Of a stretch of 64,000 bases of DNA, positions 23,944 through 35,108 are shown piece after piece (the first letter of the stretch is position 1; every line of letters begins with the position of its first letter). A program made the position numbers and the translations under genes. This DNA comes from Bolinopsis microptera (taxonomy: Eukaryota; Ctenophora; Tentaculata; Lobata; Bolinopsidae), in contig NC_087081.1 in assembly GCF_026151205.1 (NCBI RefSeq), positions 1,171,386-1,235,385 on the forward strand, given 5' to 3'. Under the pieces are notes generated by a model. It was not told the DNA's origin. It saw only the letters and a program-made list of their open reading frames with translations, and did not search any database.

Positions 23944-26432
23944 CATGATAGACTGTTGTAAATAAAACCCTCATTTAATTCCGCTTTTATGAAATTAAAT
24001 CTTCCGGTAATATTATACCCAGAATAATTATAAATACTTCCGCAGAACGCAATAGCAGGACCGATTACATACTCTCCCGACATGTTACCGATGATGGGTC
24101 CAACTCACCACCTAACTAATTACTGGCTAACAGTCGGATTTGGCTGCTTCGGTATTGTGCATTCTGGAGGTGCTGGAAAATACCTTGCTAGGTCAGTTTT
24201 CTCGCTAAATTCCTTGCTACATTACCTGCTTTTGGACAGTTTGGATAGCTTAGCATGTAATTGAATCTCATAATGCAAAATAAAACTGGTAAACATAATA
24301 TGAATATCTTATAGCTCACTCCTTGCAAAATATTTATCAGATGGATGATAAACGGAGAACCTGACTACGATCTGATAGAATGTGATCCAGATAGATTTTC
24401 TGACTGGACGGACAGGAAGTTCCTAATGGCGAAGGCTCGAGAGTCCTACGGAATGAACACCTCACCTGCGTACCCTAAAGAGGAGAGGTGGGCAGGACGA
24501 CCTACCGAGAGAGTGAGCGGAGCTTACCAGGAAATTAAAGAAAGAGGAGCTGGTAGGTGCAGAGTTCCCCACTTCTTTTTTAGGTTTTCAGTATTTTTAG
24601 TCTTTTGTTCACTTTAACATTTAAATCAAGCGACACATAATGCTGATGATTACACATAATGCTAGATTACCTTTTAACTACAGCGTTTGGGTTCAATGCT
24701 GGGTGGGAACAGGCGCGCTTCTTTGCAACTCAAGGGGAACTCAAGACCACACCAGCCTGTTACACGAGGAAACATTGGCATGATGCCGTAGGCAGAGAAG
24801 TTGATCTCATTCTCAACGGAGTTGGTGTAGCTGATCTCACTTATTTCGGGAAGTTCATTTTGGAAGGTCCAGGTGCAACTAAGTTCCTCTCCTCGATGGT
24901 TGCTAATACTCTACCCAAGGTCTGTAAATGGTACAAAACAAATGCTAATGTTCATGTAAACTGTGCCAAATGTTCACAACTCAAAACCCACTAATATTCA
25001 GCCACCGTCAATATTGAATTCAACGTTCATTCTCTATCAAACATCTGACGAATATTTACAGGAACAACAAGTTAACCTCTCTCACATGCTTACTCCTAAC
25101 GGTAAAGTTTACGCTGAACTAACAATATCTAGACTTGGAAAAGACCGGTATTATCTGGTGACAAGTGCTGGCAGTGAATTACATGATCTCAGGTAGTTAT
25201 TATACTACTAAAAACAATATCACCCCAATAACTTGTAGGGGTGATATTGTTTTTGGGCGATCTAGTTTAGCCGTATTTTCAATACCAACTAAGGAAGTGC
25301 GCTAAATTCGTTTTTTTTCACTCACTATTATGTCTACTTTCACACGCGTCTATTACTTTAATCAATGAGTGTTGATCCAAATGACCAGTGTAAACAGAAT
25401 AAGTTAACAAGAATTCATATGACAGGTGGCTGAAGCATCATATGCCTGAGAATGCAGATTTTACACTGCAGAACGTGACCGATCAAATGGGAGTTCTAGC
25501 AGTAACCGGGAAATATTCCCGTGACGTCATGACCAAGCTTACTGACAGTGCTATGTCGTGAAATGAGCTTGGCCGGATATGATGTTCAGGCAACAAGGAT
25601 TTCGTACACTGGTAAATTATAATGATTAGCAGGAACCCCGTCTAACCCTAAACAAAGTGACCCAACAATATTTAGTTCAGGATAAAACTTAGAACTCAAG
25701 GAAATGATTCCTCGTAAAATGTACATTTAATTAATGCATACTTTACTCCAGGTGAGTTAGGATGGGAAATTCATCATGATCGAAACGACACAGGCGCCCT
25801 TTACAAAAGAATTTTAGAAGCAGGAGCTGAATTTGAGATCGGAGATTATGGTTGGTTTGCAACAAACTCCTTAAGACTTGAAAAAGGATTGAGGCACTGG
25901 GGAGACGAGGTGACTTTTGCAAATTAAATCTTTCTCGGTTTTAATGGTCACATACACATCGGATTAAATCGGAGTTTTGTTTTTTGTTTGAAAACCAGTT
26001 TTTTGCTGGTACCCATAAGGGCTTTGGAACCAATATATAGTAAATTGTATGAATAAATCAAATCCCCGTGGGGCACGCGACATTCAAGGTCTAGTTGCAA
26101 GCACATGTTATAAAACATTGTAAAATAGCCTCAAGACCAGAACTGCATATTGCTTGGGCTTTCAGCCCAGTTTGCTCAACAGTTCGTGGCATACTTACCT
26201 AACTTAAAACCTTAGTGCAATGCTTGCAACAACTAAAATCCTACTCTATAACTAAGTTACCCTATTACGTATAATCTAGAAGAGTGATGCAAAAAGTCAA
26301 CTGATAACGCAGTCTAATCATACTCTTATCAGTAGTTCCTCTAACCTCTGTTCTCAGTTATACAAAAAGTTTTAACTCAATGAAATTAACGTCAAACACA
26401 TACACAAATGCTTGACTTTCTCAAATAATTAG

Positions 26433-27100
26433 TCACTCAGCGACACAGACTTTGTTGTTTTTTATGTAATATTTCTTGCTCGGGTCCGTCTTGATTCGCT
26501 CTTTCATTTCCTGTACGAGCTTTTGGCGAGAGATTCGCTCATCCTGCGACCTGTCTGGAGATAAGTAGAGTTTGTTGTAGTTGAAATTGTAGTCTGCCAC
26601 ATCAACCGATTTCAAGACTTTTGCTCTGCTCAGAAATTCACGTACAATTTCAGAATCTCGCATAGTAACTTTTATCGGCCGTGATCGAGGGCTGTCAGAC
26701 TTCTTTACTCCCACTCTCTCAATGTTTGTTATAGTCGGCCTTCCAATGAACTTCATAAAACCCCAAATATCACCCACGAGATCCCGTTCGTTCATTTCTT
26801 GCTCTTCACATTCGAGCTGTTCTGGGGCCCCGAAGATGATAAAGTTTTTCGACCGATCATCTTCTGTAATCGCCGATTTCACAGCCATTTTGATTTTAGC
26901 TGGAGAGATATCATTAGCTACGCTGTTATTCTTCACAACATCTGTAAACAGTTTTATTTCTGTTTTCACTGTCTCCTTCACTGAAGCTAGTTTACCAGAT
27001 TTGCATTGGATGAGCTCGTTCTGAGTTTTTATCTCAGGACAATAAGATTGTTCAATTTCAGGAACATTTGAAAAACTGCCAACATTTAAAATGTATTCTT
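26433..27100 (-). pseudogene. non-LTR retrotransposon ORF1 fragment in DMGDH intron 14
   Basis: On the minus strand a frame of at least 182 aa, open upstream to about 27100, encodes a protein like ORF1 of CR1/L2-type LINEs: RSKNFIIFGAPEQLE, then GVKKSDSPRSRPIKVTMRD and a C-terminal basic region. RT and endonuclease are absent, so only a piece of the element is present. The frame reads through the splice acceptor region of DMGDH exon 15. Confidence 0.65.
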
Positions 27101-27470
27101 CAATTTCAGATGAATCTGGATAAGAACCCTTTCGAAGCCGGTTTAGGGTCCTTCATAAAAACAAACAAAAAAACACCTTTCATCGGTCAAGAGGCTTGTA
27201 AGGAAATGCTACGTAACGAGTTGAAGAGCAAACCTTAGATGGCAAGTACGTACGGTACAGGGCTTTAAGTACGTACGGTACAGCTACTTTTAAAGGTACG
27301 TACGGTACAGGCACTGTAAGGTTCAATTTTTTTTCAAATTTTTAGAATCAACTTCAGTGAATTACTTTTTGATTTTTTTTTTATTAGTATTATCATCATA
27401 ATTTTTGAGACAGAACTAGAAGTCGAAAATAAACACACAAATTAACCGGTACTATACTACTACTACTTAT

Positions 27471-27562
27471 AATACCTTCCGGGAATTATATCCACTAAAA
27501 GTCTCGGACACTGAGAGCTGATAATTTGCCGATATATCCCGCAAGGGAAGCCAAGGTATTAT
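27471..27562. repeat. small hairpin element inside the foldback transposon, left
   Basis: ATAATACCTTCC at 27471 is met by GGAAGCCAAGGTATTAT at 27546-27562. The ends resemble those of the larger hairpin at 29012-29118. Confidence 0.55.
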
Positions 27563-29011
27563 CAGTATTAGTCCAGTCATTTACGGACATTTTTGGGTTA
27601 GTACCTGCAAATTTTCAGATACCCACGAAACTTTGCACAGACCTTCCCAAAGGTATGATAAAACGATTTTCGGTTGGAGACATTTTTTTTACTTTGGGCA
27701 AAACCCAGGAGGGCCACGCCCATCTGACCCAATAACGTAACTGACCCCTTGCTTCTGAAGGTCGTAGAGACTTCAAAATAGGCTTAAACGAAGCCGCATA
27801 TGCATGTTTATATAAGAGTTATTGATCAACACATTGCCTAAAATCCTTACTTTTCGAGAAATTCGCCAAAAACCATTTTGGGCGTGGCGCTGAGCCGATT
27901 TTACTAACTTTTGATAGGATTGTGATAGAGTCTTTGGATAGAGTGCAAAAGAACCGCAATTGGCATATTTATATATGACTTACGAAGAAACATATGCCTT
28001 AAAGTGCTTACTTTTTCAGTTATTGGCGAAAAACTGATTTTCGGTTCCAGAAATCATGCAAAAATATGGGTATGTGGTACATTGGGCTATGAAGGCCTTA
28101 GAGATTTTTGAATGAGTGCAAATTGTGCAGAATGGCCATGTTTATATACAACTTATGAAGCAACATGCACCCTAAAATGCTTACTTTTCGAGTTATTTGG
28201 GGGAAAAACAGAGAAAATTTGCACAAAATAGAGCAAAATTGGTTATATCAGCCATTTTTGCCTCCCGTTTTATGTTAATAACTCGAAAAGTAAGCATTTT
28301 AGGGTGCATGTTGCTTCATAAGTTGTATATAAACATGGCCATTCTGCACAATGTGCACTTATTCAAAAATCTCTAGGGCCTTCATAGCCCAATTTACCAC
28401 ATACCCATATTTTTGCATGATTTCTGGAACCGAAAATCAGTTTTTCGCCAATAACTGAAAAAGTAAGCACTTTAAGGCATATGTTTCTTCGTAAGTCATA
28501 TATAAATATGCCAATTGCGGTTCTTTTGCACTCTATCCAAAGACTCTATCACAATCCTATCAAAAGTTAGTAAAATCGGCTCAGCGCCACGCCCATAATG
28601 GTTTTTGGCGAATTTCTCGAAAAGTAAGGATTTTAGGCAATGTGTTGATCAATAACTCTTATATAAACATGCATATGCGGCTTCGTTTAAGCCTATTTTG
28701 AAGTCTCTACGACCTTCAGAAGCAAGGGGTCAGTTACGTTATTGGGTCAATATGGGCGTGGCCCTCCTGGGTTTTGCCCAAAGTAAAAAAAATGTCTCCA
28801 ACCGAAAATCGTTTATTCATACCTTTGGGAAGGTCTGTGCAAAGTTTCGTGGGTATCTGAAAATTTGCAGGCACATGTCCATAAATGACTGGACTATATA
28901 GACCTCAGACTGGCTGGCGGCAAGTTGTAAAACAAATAACACTGGCGTTCTATATATTAGACACTATATTGTATCATGCGCACGTATCGGATTACACCCC
29001 TTCCAATTCGG

Positions 29012-29118
29012 AACCGGAAAATATTATAATACATAATACCTCCGGTTCTTCGGGCCGCAAATTCCCTCCAGCAAGCTGTCGGGAATTATCAAGCGGAGCC
29101 CGAAGAGCCGAAGGCATT
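29012..29118. repeat. small hairpin element inside the foldback transposon, right
   Basis: An imperfect inverted repeat: ATAATACCTCCGGTTCTTCG meets CGAAGAGCCGAAGGCATTAT, and the loop contains AATTCCC/GGGAATT. It is a second nested foldback. Confidence 0.7.
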
Positions 29119-29699
29119 ATTATATTGTAATTATCGTTAAACTCAAAGCTTCATCCTTTTGTTGCAGTATACGAACACCAGCTTTTCAGCTAGCTCAGGT
29201 CGCAACCTTAATCTACGCTTGTCCATTGCTATCAACTGGATTTGTACCTTTCAGCCTATTTTATTAAGTACGTACCGTACAGCTAAGTTAAAGGTACGTA
29301 CCGTACGTACTTGCCATCTTAGGAGCAAACTAGTGATGTTGACTGTTGATACTCATGGTTATTTGGATCCGGAGGGTAACGAGACTATTTGGTTTAACAA
29401 CCGGGTATGCAAGAATTTAAACCTGTTGCATAGTTGCTTAACATATTGCATGATAATTGATGAACAAATATTTTTCACAGTTTTCTTCTCATTTTGTTAA
29501 TAAAATGAAATAGTAGTCGATCCTGTTATTAAGTTAACTAATTAGTTAACTTATTAATTAACTAATTGGTCAACTAATTGTGAAATAATACAGGTGGTTG
29601 GTAACACTACATCTGGAGCCTGGAGTTACAGCGCCAATACAAGTATTTGCATGGCATACCTCCCAACCAGTCTCAGTGAGCAAGGTTCCAATGTGTACG

Positions 29700-31398
29700 T
29701 TGAACTCCTAGGCAAGAGGTAAGACTTAAGTAAACGGGTTAGATAGATGTCAGTGTATTGTGAGATGTTGAACTCCTAGGCAAGAGGTAAGACTTAAGTA
29801 AACGGGTTAGATAGATGTCAGTGTATTGTGAGATGTTGAACTCCTAGGCAAGAGGTAAGACTTAAGTAAACGGGTTAGATAGATGTCAGTGTATTGTGAG
29901 ATGTTGAACTCCTAGGCAAGAGGTAAGACTTAAGTAAACGGGTTAGATAGATGTCAGTGTATTGTGAGATGTTGAACTCCTAGGCAAGAGGTAAGACTTA
30001 AGTAAACGGGTTAGATAGATGTCAGTGTATTGTGAGATGTTGAACTCCTAGGCAAGAGGTAAGACTTAAGTAAACGGGTTAGATAGATGTCAGTGTATTG
30101 TGAGATGTTGAACTCCTAGGCAAGAGGTAAGACTTAAGTAAACGGGTTAGAAAGATGTCAGTGTATTGTGAGATGTTGAACTCCTAGGCAAGAGGTAAGA
30201 CTTAAGTAAACGGGTTAGATAGATGTCAGTGTATTGTGAGATGTTGAACTCCTAGGCAAGAGGTAAGACTTAAGTAAACGGGTTAGATAGATGTCAGTGT
30301 ATTGTGAGATGTTGAACTCCTAGGCAAGAGGTAAGACTTAAGTAAACGGGTTAGATAGATGTCAGTGTATTGTGAGATGTTGAACTCCTAGGCAAGAGGT
30401 AAGACTTAAGTAAACGGGTTAGATAGATGTCAGTGTATTGTGAGATGTTGAACTCCTAGGCAAGAGGTAAGACTTAAGTAAACGGGTTAGATAGATGTCA
30501 GTGTATTGTGAGATGTTGAACTCCTAGGCAAGAGGTAAGACTTAAGTAAACGGGTTAGATAGATGTCAGTGTATTGTGAGATGTTGAACTCCTAGGCAAG
30601 AGGTAAGACTTAAGTAAACGGGTTAGATAGATGTCAGTGTATTGTGAGATGTTGAACTCCTAGGCAAGAGGTAAGACTTAAGTAAACGGGTTAGATAGAT
30701 GTCAGTGTGTTGTGAGATGTTGAACTCCTAGGCAAGAGGTAAGACTTAAGTAAACGGGTTAGATAGATGTCAGTGTGTTGTGAGATGTTGAACTCCTAGG
30801 CAAGAGGTAAGACTTAAGTAAACGGGTTAGATAGATGTCAGTGTGTTGTGAGATGTTGAACTCCTAGGCAAGAGGTAAGACTTAAGTAAACGGGTTAGAT
30901 AGATGTCAGTGTATTGTGAGATGTTGAACTCCTAGGCAAGAGGTAAGACTTAAGTAAACGGGTTAGATAGATGTCAGTGTATTGTGAGATGTTGAACTCC
31001 TAGGCAAGAGGTAAGACTTAAGTAAACGGGTTAGATAGATGTCAGTGTATTGTGAGATGTTGAACTCCTAGGCAAGAGGTAAGACTTAAGTAAACGGGTT
31101 AGATAGATGTCAGTGTATTGTGAGATGTTGAACTCCTAGGCAAGAGGTAAGACTTAAGTAAACGGGTTAGATAGATGTCAGTGTGTTGTGAGATGTTGAA
31201 CTCCTAGGCAAGAGGTAAGACTTAAGTAAACGGGTTAGATAGATGTCAGTGTGTTGTGAGATGTTGAACTCCTAGGCAAGAGGTAAGACTTAAGTAAACG
31301 GGTTAGATAGATGTCAGTGTGTTGTGAGATGTTGAACTCCTAGGCAAGAGGTAAGACTTAAGTAAACGGGTTAGATAGATGTCAGTGTGTTGTGAGAT
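29700..31398 (+). repeat. 68-bp x 25 tandem repeat carrying the DMGDH exon 16 donor
   Basis: Each unit starts with the last 19 bases of exon 16 (GTTGAACTCCTAGGCAAGAG includes the border) and continues with the intron donor GTAAGACTTAAG. There are 25 nearly identical units, some with GTGTGTTG for GTGTATTG. Twenty-five equivalent splice donors are thus present. Confidence 0.95.
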
Positions 31399-31679
31399 GT
31401 GCATAATGAGGAGCAACCTGTAAGGAAATGACCGGTTTGGTTCTGCACTCTGTGATACGTTGTCATGGAAAATCTGCACCTGTATATCAAGTATTTTAAC
31501 TTAACAACTCATCCAACCAGTACAGGCTAGTTACTATTAAGTATTATTTCAGATACAAAGCCACTGTAGTCAACGACCCGATGTACGAAACAGAGGCAGT
31601 TAGATCGAGAAATGATCTCAAAGAGCTGCAGATGTATATTCTAAATCTAAGTTTAAAATATTTTGACCATCGCCATTAA

Positions 31680-32400
31680 AGAACGAAATCTGGACCCAAA
31701 TTATTTTAATTATTGACAGGGAGTTTATATATTTGTAAGGTTGTTGAACAATACGTATTATTATAATTATACTGTTTTTTAACAATTCGAAAAAGAAATC
31801 GCACCGTATTTAACACTTTAAAAATTAACCAAAATTCTCGTAACCATCTATCAGTGTTTAATTTCTCAGACGGTATATCGTCCATATCAAATCTCTGAAC
31901 GTGTACGTGTATCTAAAGAGATAAAAGCGTGAAGCGTAAGCTAGTGAACTTATTTTTTCTCCTGTATCTATATTATAAACTTGACGAAATCTCCCTGGAA
32001 ACGGCGACATTTTTGACCATAAAAATGACCCTCTGGCATGATCAATTTCAGCTTGCAAATGGAGTTGAAAACTGTTGATTTTTAGCGAGGTTGGAGAAAA
32101 AAAGAAAAGGAATAGAACACAGCATTTTTAGAATTTTGATTTAGGCTTTAGATTTTTTATAATTAGCGCCGGAAAAGAGGAACAATTAGCGACAGAATAA
32201 TGGCGTTATTTTAGCAAAAGTTAAGTGCGTCGTTGCGTAGCAACAGTAATATATTGTACGTACATGAGCTTAATTGAGCAAGCATAGATTAACAACGCGC
32301 GTTTACGTCATAATAATATCGGAATTTGTTCACATACAACCACACTCCTGGTATATATACTGAAACGTGAACGTGAAGAGTATCGTTTTCAATTCAACAT
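31680..32400. other. intergenic after DMGDH
   Basis: 3' flank of DMGDH, AT-rich. No gene is supported; short frames lack recognisable content. Confidence 0.4.
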
Positions 32401-32446
32401 GCCTGCTTTCTCCAAATTCATCAAACGACAGGGAGGATCTTAACAG

Positions 32447-32737
32447 CTGGTGGACACGGATGGGTACATCTACTCCAGAAAGAAGCCTAAAGATACAGCC
32501 ATCTACTCTGCTTGGCGATGCCGGAAGAACAACCCTGCTACCAAGTGTTCCTGTCATGCCTACCTCATCCTGTCAGATAACTCCGTATCCTTTGGCTCCA
32601 AACCCCACAACTGTTGTAGACTATGCAGAGTGGACAAAGGGTCTTTGGATAGAAGGAAAGTGGTCACACTGGTCGAATGCGGTCACAGAGGCGACTTTTT
32701 GTATGACGAATTTGCAGACGTTATGGAACTAGATTAA
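32447..32737 (+). CDS. FLYWCH-type zinc-finger fragment, MULE-associated
   Basis: A frame of about 95 aa with the FLYWCH pattern: a DGYIYSRKK start, W-R-C (AWRCRKN), a second Cys (CSCHAYL) and a His in SKPHNC. FLYWCH domains are DNA-binding and are common at the N-terminus of Mutator-like transposases. No transposase follows, so this is probably a transposon relic. A bona fide small host gene is less likely. Confidence 0.55.
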   Translation: MVDTDGYIYSRKKPKDTAIYSAWRCRKNNPATKCSCHAYLILSDNSVSFGSKPHNCCRLCRVDKGSLDRRKVVTLVECGHRGDFLYDEFADVMELD

Positions 32738-32827
32738 TAGTAGGTCAATCTAGTTAAATCTGAATAGAGTGTAGCTTCTGCAAGAAAATGTGTATGTGGA
32801 AGTGACAACTCAATAAACCACTCATTG

Positions 32828-33121
32828 ATATGCAAATGGGGTGGGTATGTATCTCTCCGCCACAATTCATTGAGAGATGTGATAGCAGAGCTCTTAGAAA
32901 CTGCTGGATGTAAAGATGTTACCACCGAACCTCTCCTTATCCCTGTCAATGGGAGAGAACTTCCTGCAGGGGCCAACAAAGCAGATGGAGCCAGGTTAGA
33001 TGTTAGTGCTAGGAGTGCAGTATGGAACCCATTGGAAAGGGCATTTTTAGATGTAAGAGTTTTTCATGCTCAAGCTCCTTCCAATAAGGCTCTTGGATCT
33101 CCAATGAGTATGTACACTTAA
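32828..33121 (+). pseudogene. retroelement C-terminal fragment
   Basis: A frame with ICKWGGYVSLRHNSLRDVI, ARLDVSARSAVWNPLERAF and LDVRVFHAQAPSN resembles a Cys-His plus nuclease-like C-terminal segment found in reverse-transcriptase polyproteins of marine invertebrates. This is from memory of the pattern. It stops at the hairpin repeat D. Confidence 0.5.
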
Positions 33122-33185
33122 CGGGTGATACTCGTAGAATATCTGTCCAACTCGGCACGCGTCCTGGTAGGTTGTAAACCTACAA
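33118..33185 (-). repeat. hairpin repeat family, copy D
   Basis: Inverted copy with the TTAACGGGTGATACTCGTAG tail joined directly to TCCAACTCGGCACGCGTCCT, so the CGTCGACG portion is deleted. It ends in GTAGGTT-GTA-AACCTAC. Confidence 0.85.
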
Positions 33186-33872
33186 CGTACGCGTACAGTA
33201 CCATTGTTTTCTAGAGACTGAGATAATTTTCACAGTACCAAATTTGTCATACCTTTTTGGAATGATCAGTGAGTTTCGCCTAGTTGCCATATTTGATGGT
33301 GCACGGCTTTAGCAAGCAAAATTAGGTGTAAAAGTCGCGTAATTTGGCGAAATTCGTTGATTTTTGTCGTATTATTCTGTCATATCTTCGGTTCCTGAAC
33401 ATGAATCATGCTGAAAATTTGTCAGAACCTTCTAATCATACTTAACTACCGAACCTAATTTAGTTAGGAGAGATTGGCCTTGATTAAGAGGTCTAAAAAT
33501 GATAAAATAGGTATAAATTCGTTGATAACTCAAATTCTGACCATCGAAATTGCTCAAACTAATTTAGGTTCAATAAAACATAAATGTTTACGTAAGCTGA
33601 CCAAATTTCAATAAAATTGTTTTATGGGATCAAGTATTACAATTTTTTGATTGTTTCCGAAAAAATGTGCTGGCCGAAATACGAGTTTTAAAACCATGCA
33701 ATGGTCAGCGCGCGCGTCTTACGGTCGATCGATGGCGCACGGCCTACTACAATGAAATTGAACATTTCGCGGAATTCCTCCAGACGGCTTTCGTCGGAGA
33801 AGCGTGTTATTTACTAGGTTAATATGCAAAAGCCAGGCCAACATTTTGTTTTGTGTCAGCCTAGCCGCGCTA
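33186..33872. other. intergenic, no gene seen
   Basis: AT-rich with a CG-rich patch near 33708-33745. Nothing recognisable. Confidence 0.35.
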
Positions 33873-34110
33873 CTTAACCGCTCCTACTAAATCGCTCGCC
33901 CAAATTTTAAGAAAATTCTTGTGAAAAGGCCCTTTGGGTATGAAATTGATTTGAATAGGTGTATTTTTGGACGCTGATTCCGAATCACCCCCCATGACGT
34001 AGGATAAAAATGCTTCCCTGGAGAGTTATGGGCAAAAAACTGTTTTGGTCACGTGACAGGCTATACTAGTAAAACATGAATTCGATTGTTTAGGGCTCGA
34101 GTTAGGGTTA
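33873..34110 (-). mobile_element. partial inverted copy of the TCGCTCGCCCAAA MITE
   Basis: Begins CTACTAAATCGCTCGCCCAA and continues with the complement of the 17213-17615 element up to the telomere-like GTTAGGGTTAGGGTTG. The other end is missing. Confidence 0.85.
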
Positions 34111-35108
34111 GGGTTGTGGTTGCTCTATCCAGAGCCCTTGTGCTTGCAGTAGCGCGCGCCCGCCTCACAACCGCGATACCAGGTTGCACCGAGACACGAG
34201 GTTCAGGTGTCATTTTGTAAATTACTTGATGGATATATGGATAATTCGGTAATTTTTGTAGAAAATTACAGTCACTGCCTCATATAGCGTTATGTCACGG
34301 CCAAGAATAAACGTACGTGCGCGCTTTAGAAACCCGCGCAAATTTTGAAGTAGTGAGTAGCTGCGGCGCGCTTTTATTTAAAAGCCTAACTTTACCTGAG
34401 GACCCCAGGCTATTATGTTCATTAACATAAAGATTTGGCGGAATGACAGGCTGAGCGCGGCCCAGTAAGCCTAACCCTCTACTGTGATCTCAACTCGATC
34501 TCTAACTGAAGCATATTCTAAAACCCTAACCCGAACGAGAAATTAGTACAACTTATTTATCTAGTCACTAGTCATATGACGTGATCAAAACATTATTTTC
34601 CCGATATCTTGCCAGCTGAAAGCATTTTATATATAATTATAATAACTGTATGTCAGTACACAAATTTATTCGAAAGCGTTTAGTACAAAAATATAATATT
34701 ATTAGGCAAACAGATTTTACTCAGGGATCACAACAATTGCAAGCAACATAGCATTCATTAATAGTACTAAGTGCATGAATTCATGCAGTCAAGATTATAT
34801 ACGAGAAGAAAAACAAAATTTGTATTTACCACAAAATTATATTGCACAGTTATAGGCCCATGCCGATGCTCTTCATGGGACATGGAGTGCTGATCCTCAT
34901 CAGTATTTATAAAGGCACATTTGTGTCATGTAACTAATAGAAAATTTGCATATCATTAACTGTTGTATGTATGTCTGTCTTTGCAGTTACGTGTATTATC
35001 AGTTAAATTGGTAGGATGGATTTGAGGACTATTTACCACATTAGACATTGTAGTTTAGTCAATTATCTTGATGTGTTACAGCCAAAAACTGTTATCATCA
35101 AGAGACTA
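34111..35108. other. intergenic, repeat fragments
   Basis: 34390-34450 holds TTACCTGAGGACCCCAGGCT, found inverted at about 56418, and GGCGGAATGACAGGCTGAGC, a word related to 15210 and (inverted) 40890. No gene is seen. Confidence 0.4.

Larger units (their letters stand above)
27234..29322. mobile_element. 2.09-kb palindromic (foldback) DNA transposon in DMGDH exon 15
   Basis: The target GAGCAAAC is duplicated (27226-27233 and 29323-29330), an 8-bp TSD. The termini are inverted: left CTTAGATGGCAAGTACGTAC, right in complement CTAAGATGGCAAGTACGTAC. Subterminal TACGTACGGTAC words recur three times on the left and twice on the right. Inside are two long arms of near-perfect inverted repeat, 27569-28197 and 28277-28896, separated by 79 bp. 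No transposase is encoded. An 8-bp TSD fits hAT or P-type elements, but the ends are not diagnostic. Removing the element plus one TSD restores the frame ELKSK|LVMLTVD exactly. Confidence 0.93.
18502..31679 (+). pseudogene. DMGDH: disrupted dimethylglycine dehydrogenase gene (17 exons)
   Basis: DMGDH is a mitochondrial matrix flavoenzyme that oxidises dimethylglycine to sarcosine, with tetrahydrofolate as one-carbon acceptor. Exons read here: ~18505-18714, 18818-18916, 19047-19114, 19334-19543, 19663-22169, 22288-22406, 22655-22773, 23221-23399, 24046-24191, 24341-24552, 24684-24919, 25062-25192, 25426-25611, 25752-25909, 27110-27233 plus 29331-29404, 29594-29718, 31553-31679. The N-terminus has the dinucleotide-binding [15 protein letters not shown] motif. 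Family hallmarks include [47 protein letters not shown]-like [21 protein letters not shown] and DPEGNETIWFNNR. Apart from the lesions, all phases join exactly. Lesions: a 53-bp insertion (exon 4), a 2.4-kb minisatellite (exon 5), a frameshift with TGA (about 25559, exon 13, with roughly ten residues missing) and a 2.09-kb transposon (exon 15). The covalent-flavin His of TWHAAGL reads Ser (TYS-AAGL). The mitochondrial leader exon is not identified. It is a recent pseudogene unless the insertions are removed from RNA. Confidence 0.85.

Noticed and set aside
29700-31398. CRISPR-like array
   Set aside because: Units are head-to-tail identical with no unique spacers, and the context is a eukaryotic gene.
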